A stretch of 64,000 bases of DNA, taken from NCBI RefSeq assembly GCF_000177535.2, contig NC_015673.1, positions 2,046,001 through 2,110,000 of the forward strand, read 5' to 3'. Below, one piece after another: positions 44,984 to 55,165 of this stretch. The DNA comes from Corynebacterium resistens DSM 45100 (lineage in GTDB: Bacteria > Actinomycetota > Actinomycetes > Mycobacteriales > Mycobacteriaceae). Below the pieces are notes generated by a model that saw only the letters and a program-made list of their open reading frames with translations, was not told the DNA's origin and ran no database searches. The first letter of the stretch is position 1. Every line of letters starts with the position of its first letter. The translations under genes and the position numbers were made by a program.

Positions 44984-46129
44984 TTAACGCTGCGCCATTG
45001 GCACCACTTCGCGCTGCTCTGGGCCGTTGTACTCAGACAATGGGCGAATCAGGGAGTTGTTCTGGTACTGCTCCACGATGTGCGCGGTCCACCCCGCAAC
45101 TCGGGCGATAACGAACAGTGGAGTGAAGAAGTCCACGGGGAAGCCGAGCAGATAATAGGCAGGTCCGGCTGGGAAATCCAGGTTCGGCTTAATGCCGGTC
45201 CGGGCATCCATAGTGGCCGCCATCTTCTCGTACATCTCCACCCACTTAGCACCGCCGTGGCGGTCGGCGAGCGCGCGGAAAGACTTCTCCATCGACGGCA
45301 CGCGGCTATCACCCTTCTTGTACACGCGGTGGCCAAAGCCCATGATGAGGTCCTTGTTGTCCAGGGCGTTGTTCACCCAATCCTCCGCCTTGGCGGGATC
45401 ATCAATCTCCAGCATCGTGTGCATCACGAACTCGTTTGCACCACCGTGCAAAGGTCCCTTCAACGCACCAATGGCACCGGTAATGGCCGAGTAGACGTCG
45501 GAGCGAGTAGAGGTGATGACGCGCCCCGTGAACGTCGACGCATTAAACGAGTGCTCCGCGTAAAGAATTAGGGATTTTTCGAAATCGCGCACGTCTTCTG
45601 GGTTGGATGCCGGCGAATCCTCGTCTGTACCGAAAACCATGGAAAGTAGGTTCTCGGCCACTCCCTTTGTGGAATCCGGTGCGACGATGTCTTTACCTTG
45701 ACGCCGCCGAATATCCATAGCCATCGCCATGGGCAGCTGGGCAAGTAGATTGTGCCCCACGTGGGTGATGTGATCAGCGTCTGGGGTGAAGTGCTCTTTA
45801 TCTTTGGTACCCATGTAGGAAACTGCCGTGCGCATGACATCCATGGGGTGACAATCCGTGGGCAGGGAGTGGATCAGGCTGATCAGGCCAGGATCCAGTT
45901 TGCGGTAGGAACGACCGCGCTTATTGAACTCATCCATCTGTTCTTGGGTGGGCAGTTCGCCATTCCAAAGCAAGTAGAAAACTTCTTCGAACGAGCAGTT
46001 TTCTACGAGGTCTTGTACGGCGTAGCCACGGTAGGTCAGCGAGTTGGTCTCAGGCATGACTTTGGAAACCGACGTGTAATCAGCGATTACTCCGTAGAGA
46101 CCCTTGCGGACTTCTGGGGCGGTATTCAT
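44984..46129 (-). CDS. prpC: 2-Methylcitrate synthase / citrate synthase
   Basis: Condenses propionyl-CoA with oxaloacetate in the methylcitrate cycle. MNTAPEVRKGLYGVIADYTSVSKV is the typical PrpC N-terminus. The active-site regions are GALKGPLHGGANEFVM, MGFGHRVYKKGDSR and a C-terminal RPLSEYNGP. ATG 46129 is chosen over a frame start at 46150. It follows prpD by 45 bases, with prpB missing between them. Citrate synthase side activity is common in this group. Confidence 0.9.
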   Translation of the reverse strand: MNTAPEVRKGLYGVIADYTSVSKVMPETNSLTYRGYAVQDLVENCSFEEVFYLLWNGELPTQEQMDEFNKRGRSYRKLDPGLISLIHSLPTDCHPMDVMRTAVSYMGTKDKEHFTPDADHITHVGHNLLAQLPMAMAMDIRRRQGKDIVAPDSTKGVAENLLSMVFGTDEDSPASNPEDVRDFEKSLILYAEHSFNASTFTGRVITSTRSDVYSAITGAIGALKGPLHGGANEFVMHTMLEIDDPAKAEDWVNNALDNKDLIMGFGHRVYKKGDSRVPSMEKSFRALADRHGGAKWVEMYEKMAATMDARTGIKPNLDFPAGPAYYLLGFPVDFFTPLFVIARVAGWTAHIVEQYQNNSLIRPLSEYNGPEQREVVPMAQR

Positions 46130-46174
46130 GGTGATTCTCCTTCGAAACAAGTGGGGATGCGATCGGGCTGACTG

Positions 46175-47725
46175 CTAGAAAACTCCGCGCGGGATTACCG
46201 GAGCGCGCTGCAAAACGTCCTCGGAGAACGTCACGGTAAGTTGATCCAGCTCGCCCGCGGAAAGTTCTGCAGTGTTTTCCGCAGCTTCCAAGAAACGGTC
46301 CTGCTCTTTGTCCTCCACGAGCCCCTCAGCCAAAATGCGGAACTTGCGGATGTAATCGGCGCGCTCGAAAGGTCGCGCTCCCAGCGGATGAGCATCGGCC
46401 ACTGCTAGTTCTTCGTCGAACACAGTGCCGTCGCGAAGGGTAATGACTGCACGAGCTCCGAAGGCTTTCTCATCTGAGTCATCAGAATGGTAGCGCCGCG
46501 TCCATTCCGGATCCTCCACAGTAGAGACCTTCTTCCACAGCTCCACGGTTTCTGGCCGCCCAGCACGTTCTGGGGCATAGCTCTTCTCGTGATGCCACAT
46601 ACCATCCTCGAGAGCTACCGCGAAGATGTACATCACGGAGTGATCCAGTGTCTCGCGAGACGCGGTGGGGTCGAACTTCTGCGGATCGCCGGAACCAGTG
46701 CCGATCACATAGTGCGTGTGGTGGCTGGTGTGCAACACGATAGATTCCACCTGGTCCAGCACACCCCGCAGGTCACCTCCCCCGTGCTGTTCCAGTTGCT
46801 TGCGCATCGCGCGAGCCAGATCGATTGGCGCTTGCGACTGATATTCCGCAGAGTGTTCCTTGGTATAAGTCTGCAGAATCGCCCGCTTCGGCTCGTCCGG
46901 CTCGGGCAGCGGCACAGTGTAATTCGCCTCAGGCCCATCGAGCATCCATGCAATAACCCCATCTTCGCCCTCCCAAATTGGTGCGGGAGCCCCTTCTCCA
47001 CGCATCGCGCGATCCACCGCTTCGATGGCCATCTTTCCCGCGAATGCTGGTGCGTGTGCCTTCCATGAACTGATCAGGCCTTTACGTGACTGGCGGGTTG
47101 CGGTCGTGGTGTGCAGTGCTTGCCCTATCGCCTGATAGACGGTGCCCACATCCAAGTTCAGCAGAGTGCCCAGCCCTGCCGCCACCGATGGGCCAAGGTG
47201 CGCAACGTGATCAATTCTGTGCTTGTGCAAGCAAATTCCGCGCACGAGGTCCACTTGGATTTCGTAGCCAGTGGCGATGCCGCGGATCAGCTCGGCTCCA
47301 CCAAGGCCCAAGTCTTTCCCGCGGTGTTGCGCCACAGCGAGGATCGCTGGGATGTTGTCACCGGGGTGGGAGTACTCGGCGGCCAGGAACGTGTCGTGGA
47401 AATCGAGTTCACGCACCGCGACACCATTTGCCCAGGCAGCCCATTCCGGGGAGACTTTGGCGTCAACACCAAAAACCGTCGATCCTTGGCCGCCTTCCGG
47501 CACTCGGTGGCTAAGTGCTTGCGCCCGAGCGCTACTTACCGGCCTTCTAAGTACCGACGCCACGGCGACCGCGGCGTTGTCGATGATTCGGTTAACGACC
47601 ATGTCTGCCACGGGTTGTTCCACAGGAACGGGATCCGCGGCAACGGTCGCGATTTTGTGCGCAAGGTGTTCGGTCAGAGGGAAATCTTCAGCGGACTTCC
47701 GTACCCGAACAGTGTGATCGAACAT
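46175..47725 (-). CDS. prpD: 2-Methylcitrate dehydratase (MmgE/PrpD family)
   Basis: Dehydrates 2-methylcitrate to 2-methyl-cis-aconitate. Recognisable regions are [78 protein letters not shown] and [36 protein letters not shown] 47725 gives 516 aa; the longer frame from 47791 adds a non-homologous stretch. Upstream on the same strand lies the ATP-grasp gene. Confidence 0.92.
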   Translation of the reverse strand: MFDHTVRVRKSAEDFPLTEHLAHKIATVAADPVPVEQPVADMVVNRIIDNAAVAVASVLRRPVSSARAQALSHRVPEGGQGSTVFGVDAKVSPEWAAWANGVAVRELDFHDTFLAAEYSHPGDNIPAILAVAQHRGKDLGLGGAELIRGIATGYEIQVDLVRGICLHKHRIDHVAHLGPSVAAGLGTLLNLDVGTVYQAIGQALHTTTATRQSRKGLISSWKAHAPAFAGKMAIEAVDRAMRGEGAPAPIWEGEDGVIAWMLDGPEANYTVPLPEPDEPKRAILQTYTKEHSAEYQSQAPIDLARAMRKQLEQHGGGDLRGVLDQVESIVLHTSHHTHYVIGTGSGDPQKFDPTASRETLDHSVMYIFAVALEDGMWHHEKSYAPERAGRPETVELWKKVSTVEDPEWTRRYHSDDSDEKAFGARAVITLRDGTVFDEELAVADAHPLGARPFERADYIRKFRILAEGLVEDKEQDRFLEAAENTAELSAGELDQLTVTFSEDVLQRAPVIPRGVF

Positions 47726-47817
47726 GAAAAACCTTCCCACGAGAAACTGTTTTGGCCAGAAAGTGATGTGCAACACATTAGCCAAGTTCATTCAGCGGGA
47801 AGGTCAAGTTGCGGAAA

Positions 47818-48876
47818 TTAAGCGTGCGCTTCCTCAATACGCTTGATAGCTTCTTCGGCTACGAGCTGCTGGATTCCCATGTCGAGCTCGGAGGTGAAGC
47901 CAACGCAAGAGCAGTTGATTTCGCCGAGCACGTAAGTATCGGAGCCGTCCTTAGCGTCAGCCAGCATGAAGTCTGCAGTCCAGATCAGTGGGATGTTGTC
48001 GCCACCGAGCTTTTCTGCAATCACTGGGCGGGCCTCGGCGAACATGTCAACGAGATCCTGCCACGCCTCGGGCTTGTCATAGGTGTACTTCGCGCCAGAG
48101 AACAGAGTTGCAGAAAAGTTGTCTCCACCTTCGGCTGGCTTCTTGTGCACAACGAACACCGGGTGAGGACCAACCAGCAAGATGCGAATCTCACCTTCTA
48201 CGATGCGAGGCATGAAGCGCATGTCAACGAGCATGCCGTTGTCACCAACGATGTACTGATCGCAGAAATCCATGAAATCACCGAGCTCACGGATCTCAGT
48301 GTGATTGTCCACAGCCTCCGTGCACTTGAGCTTGGTATCCAGCGGAAGAGCCGTACCTGGCTCGACGGACTGGGCGAGCTCCTTATCCTGCAACTGAACG
48401 CGCCAGATACCGGAACCGGTGGAGCCACGGTTTTGCTTGAGCACACGCTCGCCGTAGGACAGCGAGGTTGGGAAAGTCTCGTGGAAGGACTCCACATCGT
48501 AGTAGGCGGCAGTATCTTCGGGAACCAGGTCAGTGGTGTTGAGCTTGACCAATGCATCCTTGGCGCCGTAGCTGATCATCTCAGCTGGGGTGGACATGCC
48601 CACCAGGCCTGCTTCGCTCAGCTTAGTCAACATCTCAAAGTAGGACTTCTCACCACCAGGAATGTGACCTGGATTTACGCGGGAAATGTATCCGTCGTAG
48701 TTGTTGCTCACTTCGTCAAAGATTTCGTCGACCTTCTCGGGATCGAAGTAGACCACGTCGGCACCCCAACCCTTGTCGCGAATTGCGTTGACAATGGGCA
48801 TGGTGTCTCGACGGTGCCCATCCTCACCCTTGTCATTTCCGCCGCGGACCTCGAATACAACAATGTTCTTGTGCAC
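47818..48876 (-). CDS. Cj0069-family ATP-grasp protein
   Basis: A 352-aa protein starting with GTG 48876, seven bases after AAAGGGG. The N-terminal KNIVVFEVRGGNDKGEDGHRRDTMPIVNAIRDKGW is typical of the family annotated Cj0069. ATP-grasp features are RVLKQNRGSTGSGIWRV (ATP-binding lysine and Gly-rich loop) and the terminal metal site TYVLGEINCSCVGF. Substrates are unknown; the fold suggests a carboxylate-amine or thiol ligase. An open frame extends upstream antisense to sseA and is not coding. Confidence 0.82.
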   Translation of the reverse strand: MHKNIVVFEVRGGNDKGEDGHRRDTMPIVNAIRDKGWGADVVYFDPEKVDEIFDEVSNNYDGYISRVNPGHIPGGEKSYFEMLTKLSEAGLVGMSTPAEMISYGAKDALVKLNTTDLVPEDTAAYYDVESFHETFPTSLSYGERVLKQNRGSTGSGIWRVQLQDKELAQSVEPGTALPLDTKLKCTEAVDNHTEIRELGDFMDFCDQYIVGDNGMLVDMRFMPRIVEGEIRILLVGPHPVFVVHKKPAEGGDNFSATLFSGAKYTYDKPEAWQDLVDMFAEARPVIAEKLGGDNIPLIWTADFMLADAKDGSDTYVLGEINCSCVGFTSELDMGIQQLVAEEAIKRIEEAHA

Positions 48877-49029
48877 GAAAACGCCCCTTTCAGTTATTTC
48901 TGCGCCTTCACCAGTTATCCTATTTGCCGTTAGCCTCGGTTCGCGCGCCGAGCGAATCCGAACCCTCACCCCTCTCACACCCCTGTTAGTGGTGCGGGTT
49001 ACACCATCCATGTCACGGAGGAAAAACCT

Positions 49030-49881
49030 GTGGGAATTCCCGAAGATCCCAGCCAACATTTGCAGCAGTACGCACATCCAAACGCGCTGGTCACCAGCGC
49101 CTGGCTCGGTGCGAAGCTGGGCACTCCGGGCCTCAAAGTCGTCGAGAGTGACGAGGAACGGCAGCTGTATGACATTGGACACATACCGACTGCCGTGCGT
49201 ATTAATTGGGCGACAGAGTTGGGTGACCCGACCACTCGAGACATTATTTCTGCAGAACAATTTGGAGCCCTGATGGACTCTAAGGGGATTTCCCGCGACG
49301 ATACCGTGGTGATCTACGGCGATCAGTCCAATAAATGGGCTCTCTACACCCTGTGGATTTTCGAACACTATGGCCACCCGGATGTCCGGCTCCTCGATGG
49401 CGGTCGCGACGCCTGGATGCAAGAGGAAAAAGAAACCAGCTACGACGTACCTTTCAACACCACCTCTGGCTACGCAACCAGCATGGCACCCCACAATCCC
49501 TCTCATCTGCGCATTTTCGTTGATGAGTTCAAGCAGAAACTCGATCAGCTGCAGATCTTGGATTTGCGCACACCTGAAGATTTCACAGGGCTCAATCAGG
49601 ACCCTCGCTGGGCACGCCACGGCCACATCCCCGGCGCTATCAACCACAGCATCGGCAGCAGCCTCTTTCCGAACTCTCGATTCCGCCAAATCGAGGAGCT
49701 CCGCGAGGCTCACGCACATCTCGACCCCACCGCCCCTACCGTCGTTTATTGCAATGATGCAGCCACCGCTGCGCAACAATGGTTTGTACTGACCCATCTG
49801 CTCGGATGGGAGGACGTGCGCGTCTACGACGGCTCCTGGGTGGAGTGGGGCAACATGATGCGGATGCCGATCACTCGCTAG
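49030..49881 (+). CDS. sseA: Rhodanese-type sulfurtransferase SseA with an altered active-site loop
   Basis: Two tandem rhodanese domains (about 20-135 and 160-280). The C-terminal domain holds the catalytic Cys241 in VVYCNDAATAAQQWFVL. The usual CRIGERS loop is replaced by CNDAATA, which lacks the basic and Gly residues typical of thiosulfate sulfurtransferases, so donor preference may differ. The GTG start follows ACGGAGG. The sseA-accBC order matches M. tuberculosis Rv3283-Rv3285. Confidence 0.88.
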   Translation: MGIPEDPSQHLQQYAHPNALVTSAWLGAKLGTPGLKVVESDEERQLYDIGHIPTAVRINWATELGDPTTRDIISAEQFGALMDSKGISRDDTVVIYGDQSNKWALYTLWIFEHYGHPDVRLLDGGRDAWMQEEKETSYDVPFNTTSGYATSMAPHNPSHLRIFVDEFKQKLDQLQILDLRTPEDFTGLNQDPRWARHGHIPGAINHSIGSSLFPNSRFRQIEELREAHAHLDPTAPTVVYCNDAATAAQQWFVLTHLLGWEDVRVYDGSWVEWGNMMRMPITR

Positions 49882-49967
49882 AACGTACAACCCCACCCGT
49901 CTTCTGCCACACCGTTACATTGAGCTTGCATTGAACGATGGAGGGCGTAGTAGTTTTGAAAGAGCTT

Positions 49968-49973
49968 TATAAT
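49968..49973 (+). promoter_or_regulatory. Candidate -10 box TATAAT upstream of accBC
   Basis: A consensus TATAAT lies about 70 bases before the GTG of accBC. A good -35 is not obvious at the usual distance. Confidence 0.45.
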
Positions 49974-50040
49974 CTAGCTTTTCGAACTAGCTCTCAAAAC
50001 GTATTCACATCAGTGCCACATCGTCGGAGGAATGAACAAG

Positions 50041-51822
50041 GTGACGCAGACAGCAACCAAGATCTCGAAGGTTCTCATTGCCAACCGAGGTGAAATTGCG
50101 GTCCGCGTGATCCGCGCAACCCGAGACGAAGGTATCGCGAGCGTCGCAGTTTATGCTGAGCCCGATGCGGACGCGCCTTTCGTTCGCATGGCTGATGAAG
50201 CTTTCGCACTCGGTGGAAACACCTCGGCCGAGTCATACCTCAACATCGAGAAGATCCTCAAGGCTGCACGGGATTCTGGTGCCGACGCCATCCACCCCGG
50301 CTACGGATTCCTCTCCGAGAACGCCGATTTCGCTCGGGCTGTCATCGATGCCGGCCTGATTTGGGTTGGCCCCAGCCCAGAAGCCATCTCGGCACTTGGC
50401 GATAAGGTGACCGCCCGCAACATCGCAATGAAGGTCAACGCGCCCTTGACCCCCGGCACCAAAGAACCGGTCAAGGATGCTGCGGAAATTCAAGCTTTCG
50501 CTGCCAAACACGGCCTCCCCATTGCAGTTAAAGCTGCATTCGGTGGCGGCGGCCGCGGCATGAAGGTTGCGTACACGATGGAAGAGATCCCGGAGCTCTT
50601 CGAATCCGCCACTCGCGAGGCTATCGCGGCATTCGGCCGTGGGGAGTGCTTTGTCGAGCGCTATCTGGACCGCGCGCGACACGTGGAAGCGCAGGTGGTA
50701 GCTGATAAGCACGGCAACGTGGTTGTCGCTTCCACACGTGATTGCTCCTTGCAGCGTCGCTTCCAAAAGCTCATCGAAGAAGCCCCTGCCCCATTCCTCA
50801 CCGAGGAGCAGAACAATCGGATCTATGAATCCGCAAAGGACATCGTGCGCGAAGCAGGATACTACGGCGCAGGCACGGTGGAATACCTCGTGGGCAGCGA
50901 CGGCCTCATCAGCTTCCTTGAGGTCAACACGCGCCTCCAAGTAGAACACCCTGTTACCGAACAAGTAACGGGCTGGGATCTGGTGCGCGAGCAGTTCCGC
51001 ATTGCAGAAGGCAGGGAGCTATCCCGCACTACTGATCCAGAGATCCACGGCCACTCCATCGAATTCCGCATCAACGGGGAGGACGCGGCGTCAGGATTCA
51101 TACCTGCCCCAGGTCGCGTTACCCGCTACCAAGAGCCCTCCGGCCCCGGTGTGCGCATGGATTCAGGTATCGAGCAAGGTACTGTCATCGGCGGACAATT
51201 TGATTCGATGCTGGCAAAGCTTATCGTTACCGGTGCTACCCGCGAGGAAGCCATTGCACGCTCTATCCGCGCTCTCGATGAATACATCGTGGAGGGGCTA
51301 CCGACGGTTCTTCCCTTCCACCGCGCGATGATGGAGGATCCAGCCTTCACCGCCCCGGATGGAAATTACCGCGTCTACACCCGGTGGATTGAGGAAGAGT
51401 GGAATAACAACATTCCCGAGTACAACGAGGATCCTGTGGCGGAGAACGATGGCGACCTCGTACAGCTACCGAAGCAGAAAGTGATTGTCGAGGTCGATGG
51501 TCGGCGCGTAGAGCTTCTCGTCCCTGGCGAACTACTTCATGCAGGAACGCAGCTGCGCCGGTCGAAGCGCCGTCGCGGAAGCGCAGGCCAGATCGCAATC
51601 ACTGGAGACACAGTTGCCTCCCCAATGCAGGGCACCGTTATCAAGGTGGATGTGGGCGAAGGGCAGCACGTCAACGAAGGCGATCCGATTTTGGTTCTCG
51701 AAGCTATGAAGATGGAAAACGCCGTGAAGGCTCATAAGAGTGGCGTAGTGACCAATCTTTCCGTAGTAGCCGGAGCCGCTGTCACCAAAAATCAAGCGTT
51801 GCTCGACATTGCCGAAGATTAA
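50041..51822 (+). CDS. accBC: Acyl-CoA carboxylase alpha subunit: biotin carboxylase plus BCCP
   Basis: Carboxylates its own biotin and shuttles it to the AccD subunits of acetyl-CoA and acyl-CoA carboxylases. The biotin carboxylase part spans about 8-450 ([53 protein letters not shown]). The BCCP domain at the end carries the biotinylation site EAMKMEN. GTG 50041 is ten bases from GGAGG and aligns with C. glutamicum AccBC; ATG 50032 is too close to that site. It ends in a strong terminator. Confidence 0.96.
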   Translation: MTQTATKISKVLIANRGEIAVRVIRATRDEGIASVAVYAEPDADAPFVRMADEAFALGGNTSAESYLNIEKILKAARDSGADAIHPGYGFLSENADFARAVIDAGLIWVGPSPEAISALGDKVTARNIAMKVNAPLTPGTKEPVKDAAEIQAFAAKHGLPIAVKAAFGGGGRGMKVAYTMEEIPELFESATREAIAAFGRGECFVERYLDRARHVEAQVVADKHGNVVVASTRDCSLQRRFQKLIEEAPAPFLTEEQNNRIYESAKDIVREAGYYGAGTVEYLVGSDGLISFLEVNTRLQVEHPVTEQVTGWDLVREQFRIAEGRELSRTTDPEIHGHSIEFRINGEDAASGFIPAPGRVTRYQEPSGPGVRMDSGIEQGTVIGGQFDSMLAKLIVTGATREEAIARSIRALDEYIVEGLPTVLPFHRAMMEDPAFTAPDGNYRVYTRWIEEEWNNNIPEYNEDPVAENDGDLVQLPKQKVIVEVDGRRVELLVPGELLHAGTQLRRSKRRRGSAGQIAITGDTVASPMQGTVIKVDVGEGQHVNEGDPILVLEAMKMENAVKAHKSGVVTNLSVVAGAAVTKNQALLDIAED

Positions 51823-51867
51823 AATTGAGGCATTTCTCGCACTTATAGAAGAAATGCCTCAATTTTT
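51821..51867 (+). terminator. Rho-independent terminator after accBC
   Basis: AAATTGAGGCATTTCT and AGAAATGCCTCAATTTTT form a perfect 16-bp stem with a 12-base loop and a T-run, starting at the accBC stop codon. Confidence 0.9.
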
Positions 51868-52014
51868 AATTATCCATAAGTAAAGAAGCGCATTTTATCA
51901 CCAGTTTTTCTCTCAGCAAACCTGCTAACATGTCGAAATTAGCGAACATTAAGCCGAATTTCTTTGGCCGATTGCTTGCCCCCACATCGAACAGTTATCT
52001 GAGAGGTCAACTCA

Positions 52015-52650
52015 ATGGGAACAACCGGGCGCTCCAACAAACTACCGGCACTACTGGGCGGAATACTTCTTGCCATTGGAGTAATCTGCGCAATCATTAG
52101 CGTCACTAGTGTCTCCAGTTTTGAGAAGCCAACGGACGTCAAAGCAGATAAAACCTACTATCTCCTCGGCGATAAAAGTTCCATTAATTCCCAGCAGTGT
52201 GTACTTCGGGGCGAAGGCGACAAGCCCGTCGACCAGCAAACGGTAAAGGGCTTCGAAAATAAAATCTCCGATGACGGCAAAGTCAAGGATATTTCCCTCC
52301 CGCTGACCTCTTCCAAGGGTGTGGTAGCCAGCATGGAGTTCTCTAAAGACATTTCGGGCTTAAAATACACCTGCGAGCAAGGCAAAACGTACATATCTAC
52401 GAAATCCAGTGGCACACTCAACATCCTGCGCTGGCTCACGATGTTCGGCGTACTCGCCGGCCTAATCCTTCTCATCAGTGGCCTGATCCCCCGCAAGGAA
52501 GATGAGGGAGCCTCCGAGACCGAGTCCGGCGAAAAGCCTGAAGGCAAATTCGGGGATGAAACCGCGACCGAAGTTGCGCCAGAAGACGACAATCCTTTCA
52601 AGTCCAGCGGCAAACATCGTCGCGTTGAACACGGCGATCAGACTTTCTAG
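52015..52650 (+). CDS. Uncharacterised two-helix membrane protein
   Basis: A 211-aa protein with a first membrane helix at about 11-32, an outside domain of about 100 residues (two cysteines at about 62 and 118 that could form a disulfide), and a second helix at about 137-158. The cytoplasmic tail is acidic and ends KSSGKHRRVEHGDQTF. No family was recognised. It stands alone between the accBC terminator and glpK. Probably an envelope protein specific to corynebacteria. Confidence 0.75.
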   Translation: MGTTGRSNKLPALLGGILLAIGVICAIISVTSVSSFEKPTDVKADKTYYLLGDKSSINSQQCVLRGEGDKPVDQQTVKGFENKISDDGKVKDISLPLTSSKGVVASMEFSKDISGLKYTCEQGKTYISTKSSGTLNILRWLTMFGVLAGLILLISGLIPRKEDEGASETESGEKPEGKFGDETATEVAPEDDNPFKSSGKHRRVEHGDQTF

Positions 52651-52705
52651 GACACTATTCAGCGCTTCGCCAATCCCGGCGTGGCGTCAAGTATCCTAAA
52701 CACCC

Positions 52706-54280
52706 GTGGAACGAATCGCGCAGCACTTCAGTGACCAGATAACCAAGTGGACCCATGGCCGCAGGGGCTATATCTTGTCCATCGATCAAGGCACTACGTC
52801 TACTCGCTGCATTATTTTCGACGCCGAGGGCCGGATTGTTTCCACTAGCCAGCTGGAACACGAGCAGTTCTTCCCACAGCCGGGCTGGGTCGAGCACGAC
52901 CCGGAAGAGATTCGGCGTAACACGCGCCGCGTGATGGCGGATGCAGCGGCGGAACTGGATATCAACACCGAAGACATTGCGGCCGTCGGCATTACTAACC
53001 AGCGCGAAACCACCATCATCTAGGATCGTGCGACCGGAAAACCGGTGTATAACGCCATCGTGTGGCAGGACACGCGTACCGACAGCATTGTCTCTTCACT
53101 CACCGAGAAGCAAAAGGAACTCTTCCGAGAACGCACCGGGCTGCCAGCTTCGACATACTTTGCGGGGCCGAAAATCCGTTGGATTCTAGACAATGTTGAA
53201 GGGGTACGCGAGCGCGCCGAAGCTGGTGAGCTAGCTTTCGGAACTATTGATTCATGGCTCGTCTGGGAGCTGACACGTGGATCAAAACGCGCCCCCGCCC
53301 ACACTCGAGAAGCAGCCCAGCACGTCACCGATGTCACTAACGCTTCCCGCACGATGCTGATGGACCTCAAAACCCAGCAGTGGGATCCCGAGTTGTGCGA
53401 GATTCTGGGAATTCCAATGAAACTACTACCGCGGATCGTTAGTTCATCCGAGGTAGTTGGCCGGGTGCGCAGGAACGGGCCAGTGAAAGGCATTCCGATT
53501 GCTGGCATATTGGGCGATCAACAAGCCGCCACATTCGGCCAAGCGTGCGTAGAACCAGGCGAGGCGAAGAACACATACGGCACCGGGAACTTCATGCTGC
53601 TCAATACCGGCGAAGAGCCACAATGGTCCGAGCATGGTTTGATCACCACGATTGCCTATCGATTGGGTAACCAGCCCGCGGTGTATGCGCTGGAGGGTTC
53701 GATTGCAGTTACGGGATCGCTGGTGCAATGGCTACGTGACAACCTTGGGTTTTTCAATCGTGCAGATCAGATTGAAGCTCTCGCCCGCTCCGTCAAAGAT
53801 AACGGAGGCTGTTACATCGTCCCTGCTTTCTCTGGATTACTTGCCCCTCATTGGCGCCCGGAAGCACGCGGCGTAATCGCCGGGCTGACGCGCTATGTAA
53901 CCAAGGCCCATATCGCACGGGCCGCCTTAGAAGCGACCGCGTATCAAACGCGCGAGGTCGTCGAAGCGATGAATAACGATTCTGGGGTGGAGCTCACGAG
54001 TTTGCGTGTGGATGGCGGAATGGTCGGCAATGGGTTGCTTATGCAATTTCAAGCCGACCAACTGGGTGTACCGGTAACCGTTCCAGACATCACAGAAACG
54101 ACTGCATTGGGTGCGGCGTATGCTGCTGGACTCGCGGTGGGATTCTTCCGTGATTTAGCCGAGATTCGTAGTCTGTGGCAGGAAAAGCAGACATACACCC
54201 CGCAATCCTCCCAAGAAGAACGCGATGCACTGTTTGCCCGTTGGAAAGATGCCGTGGAAAGAACTTACAACTGGGCCTAG
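52706..54280 (+). pseudogene. glpK: Glycerol kinase interrupted by an in-frame TAG codon
   Basis: The sequence is a full-length glycerol kinase except that codon 106 is TAG (53021-53023). The flanking peptides are [12 protein letters not shown] before and [20 protein letters not shown] after. Known GlpK proteins have Trp here (ETTVVW-[DE]), so TGG to TAG is the simplest explanation. No frameshift is needed and the downstream 411 residues look intact ([32 protein letters not shown]). The N-terminus has a 20-residue extension from GTG 52706. Sequencing error, recent loss or read-through remain possible. Confidence 0.85.
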
Positions 54281-54388
54281 GCGATGTGGCGCCCGTTGGG
54301 TATTCACTAAGGAAAGTACCTTCTCAGGGTTTCCCCCCATTTTGAATGTACGTAGGATTATGCGTAGACGATCCCCTACCCGATGAAT

Positions 54389-54394
54389 TAGGCT
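54389..54394 (+). promoter_or_regulatory. -10 box TAGGCT for a leaderless start at 54401
   Basis: TAGGCT lies six bases before ATG 54401, predicting a leaderless transcript. Confidence 0.5.
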
Positions 54395-54400
54395 AAACAC

Positions 54401-55081
54401 ATGTCCAATCCTGCGCCGTTTCCCCAGCACCCCAACTCCCCCCACTCCTACGGCTCCCACGGCAACCCAGGTTTCGCCAAGCCCGTGAGCCCAGGAAACG
54501 ACAGTCCAGCTGGACTGCGCATTAGCGATCAGGATCGCCAAAAAGCTGTGGAGGCGCTGGGCTCACACTTTGCCGAGGGACGTTTGCAGCTGAGCGAGTA
54601 CGAAGATCGCGTAGGGCGAGCCTCGGATGCTACTACCGCTGATGACCTCAATGCGCTTTTCGTCGACCTACCCGCACTGAAGCCAGATGCCCCCTTGATG
54701 CCAATGTATTCTGCTTCCGAGGTAGAACGCGCACGGTTGAACGGCAGTCGCCCAAAAACGGGGATCATGATGCTAACAATCATTGGCGCGATCGTTGCTA
54801 CTGCCTTGCTCAACCCGCTGTGGGGTAATTCAGGGTTGCTAATGTTCCTTATCCCAACCGTCGCCGTGTTGCTCTACGTGCTCAAAATCGGTCCGGATCA
54901 TTGGCATCAACCCAGCCAGCGTGCACTCGAACGCGCACGCTTGCGCAGTATGCGTGTGGAACAACGTTTGCAAGCCGAGCAGCTACGAGCGCAGCGCCAA
55001 CAACAACGCGCCGAATTAACAAGCAACGCAATGCACCTCGCCAACCGTGGATTGAATCGCTTCCACAATCCGCGCCGCTAA
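54401..55081 (+). CDS. DUF1707 domain membrane protein
   Basis: A 226-aa protein with a Pro/Ser/His-rich N-terminus (1-35). A DUF1707 (SHOCT-like) domain follows at about 38-92 (LRISDQDRQKAVEALGSHFAEGRLQLSEYEDRVGRASDATTADDLNALFVDLP). Two membrane helices lie at about 121-140 and 146-163. The tail is a long basic, Gln/Arg-rich coiled-coil-like helix (about 170-226). DUF1707 proteins are widespread in Actinobacteria without a fixed function. Confidence 0.85.
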   Translation: MSNPAPFPQHPNSPHSYGSHGNPGFAKPVSPGNDSPAGLRISDQDRQKAVEALGSHFAEGRLQLSEYEDRVGRASDATTADDLNALFVDLPALKPDAPLMPMYSASEVERARLNGSRPKTGIMMLTIIGAIVATALLNPLWGNSGLLMFLIPTVAVLLYVLKIGPDHWHQPSQRALERARLRSMRVEQRLQAEQLRAQRQQQRAELTSNAMHLANRGLNRFHNPRR

Positions 55082-55165
55082 AGTCCTGCTCAAAGCGAAT
55101 TTAGCGCGTCCTTTCCACTAAAAAACCATTGCGGGGTTTCCCAGGGCAGGACTGTACAGGGCCAC

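Noticed and set aside
48877..49896. Long open frame extending the ATP-grasp gene upstream (692 codons in all)
   Set aside because: It is antisense to sseA, lacks family similarity, and the GTG at 48876 has a good ribosome-binding site and matches the family start.
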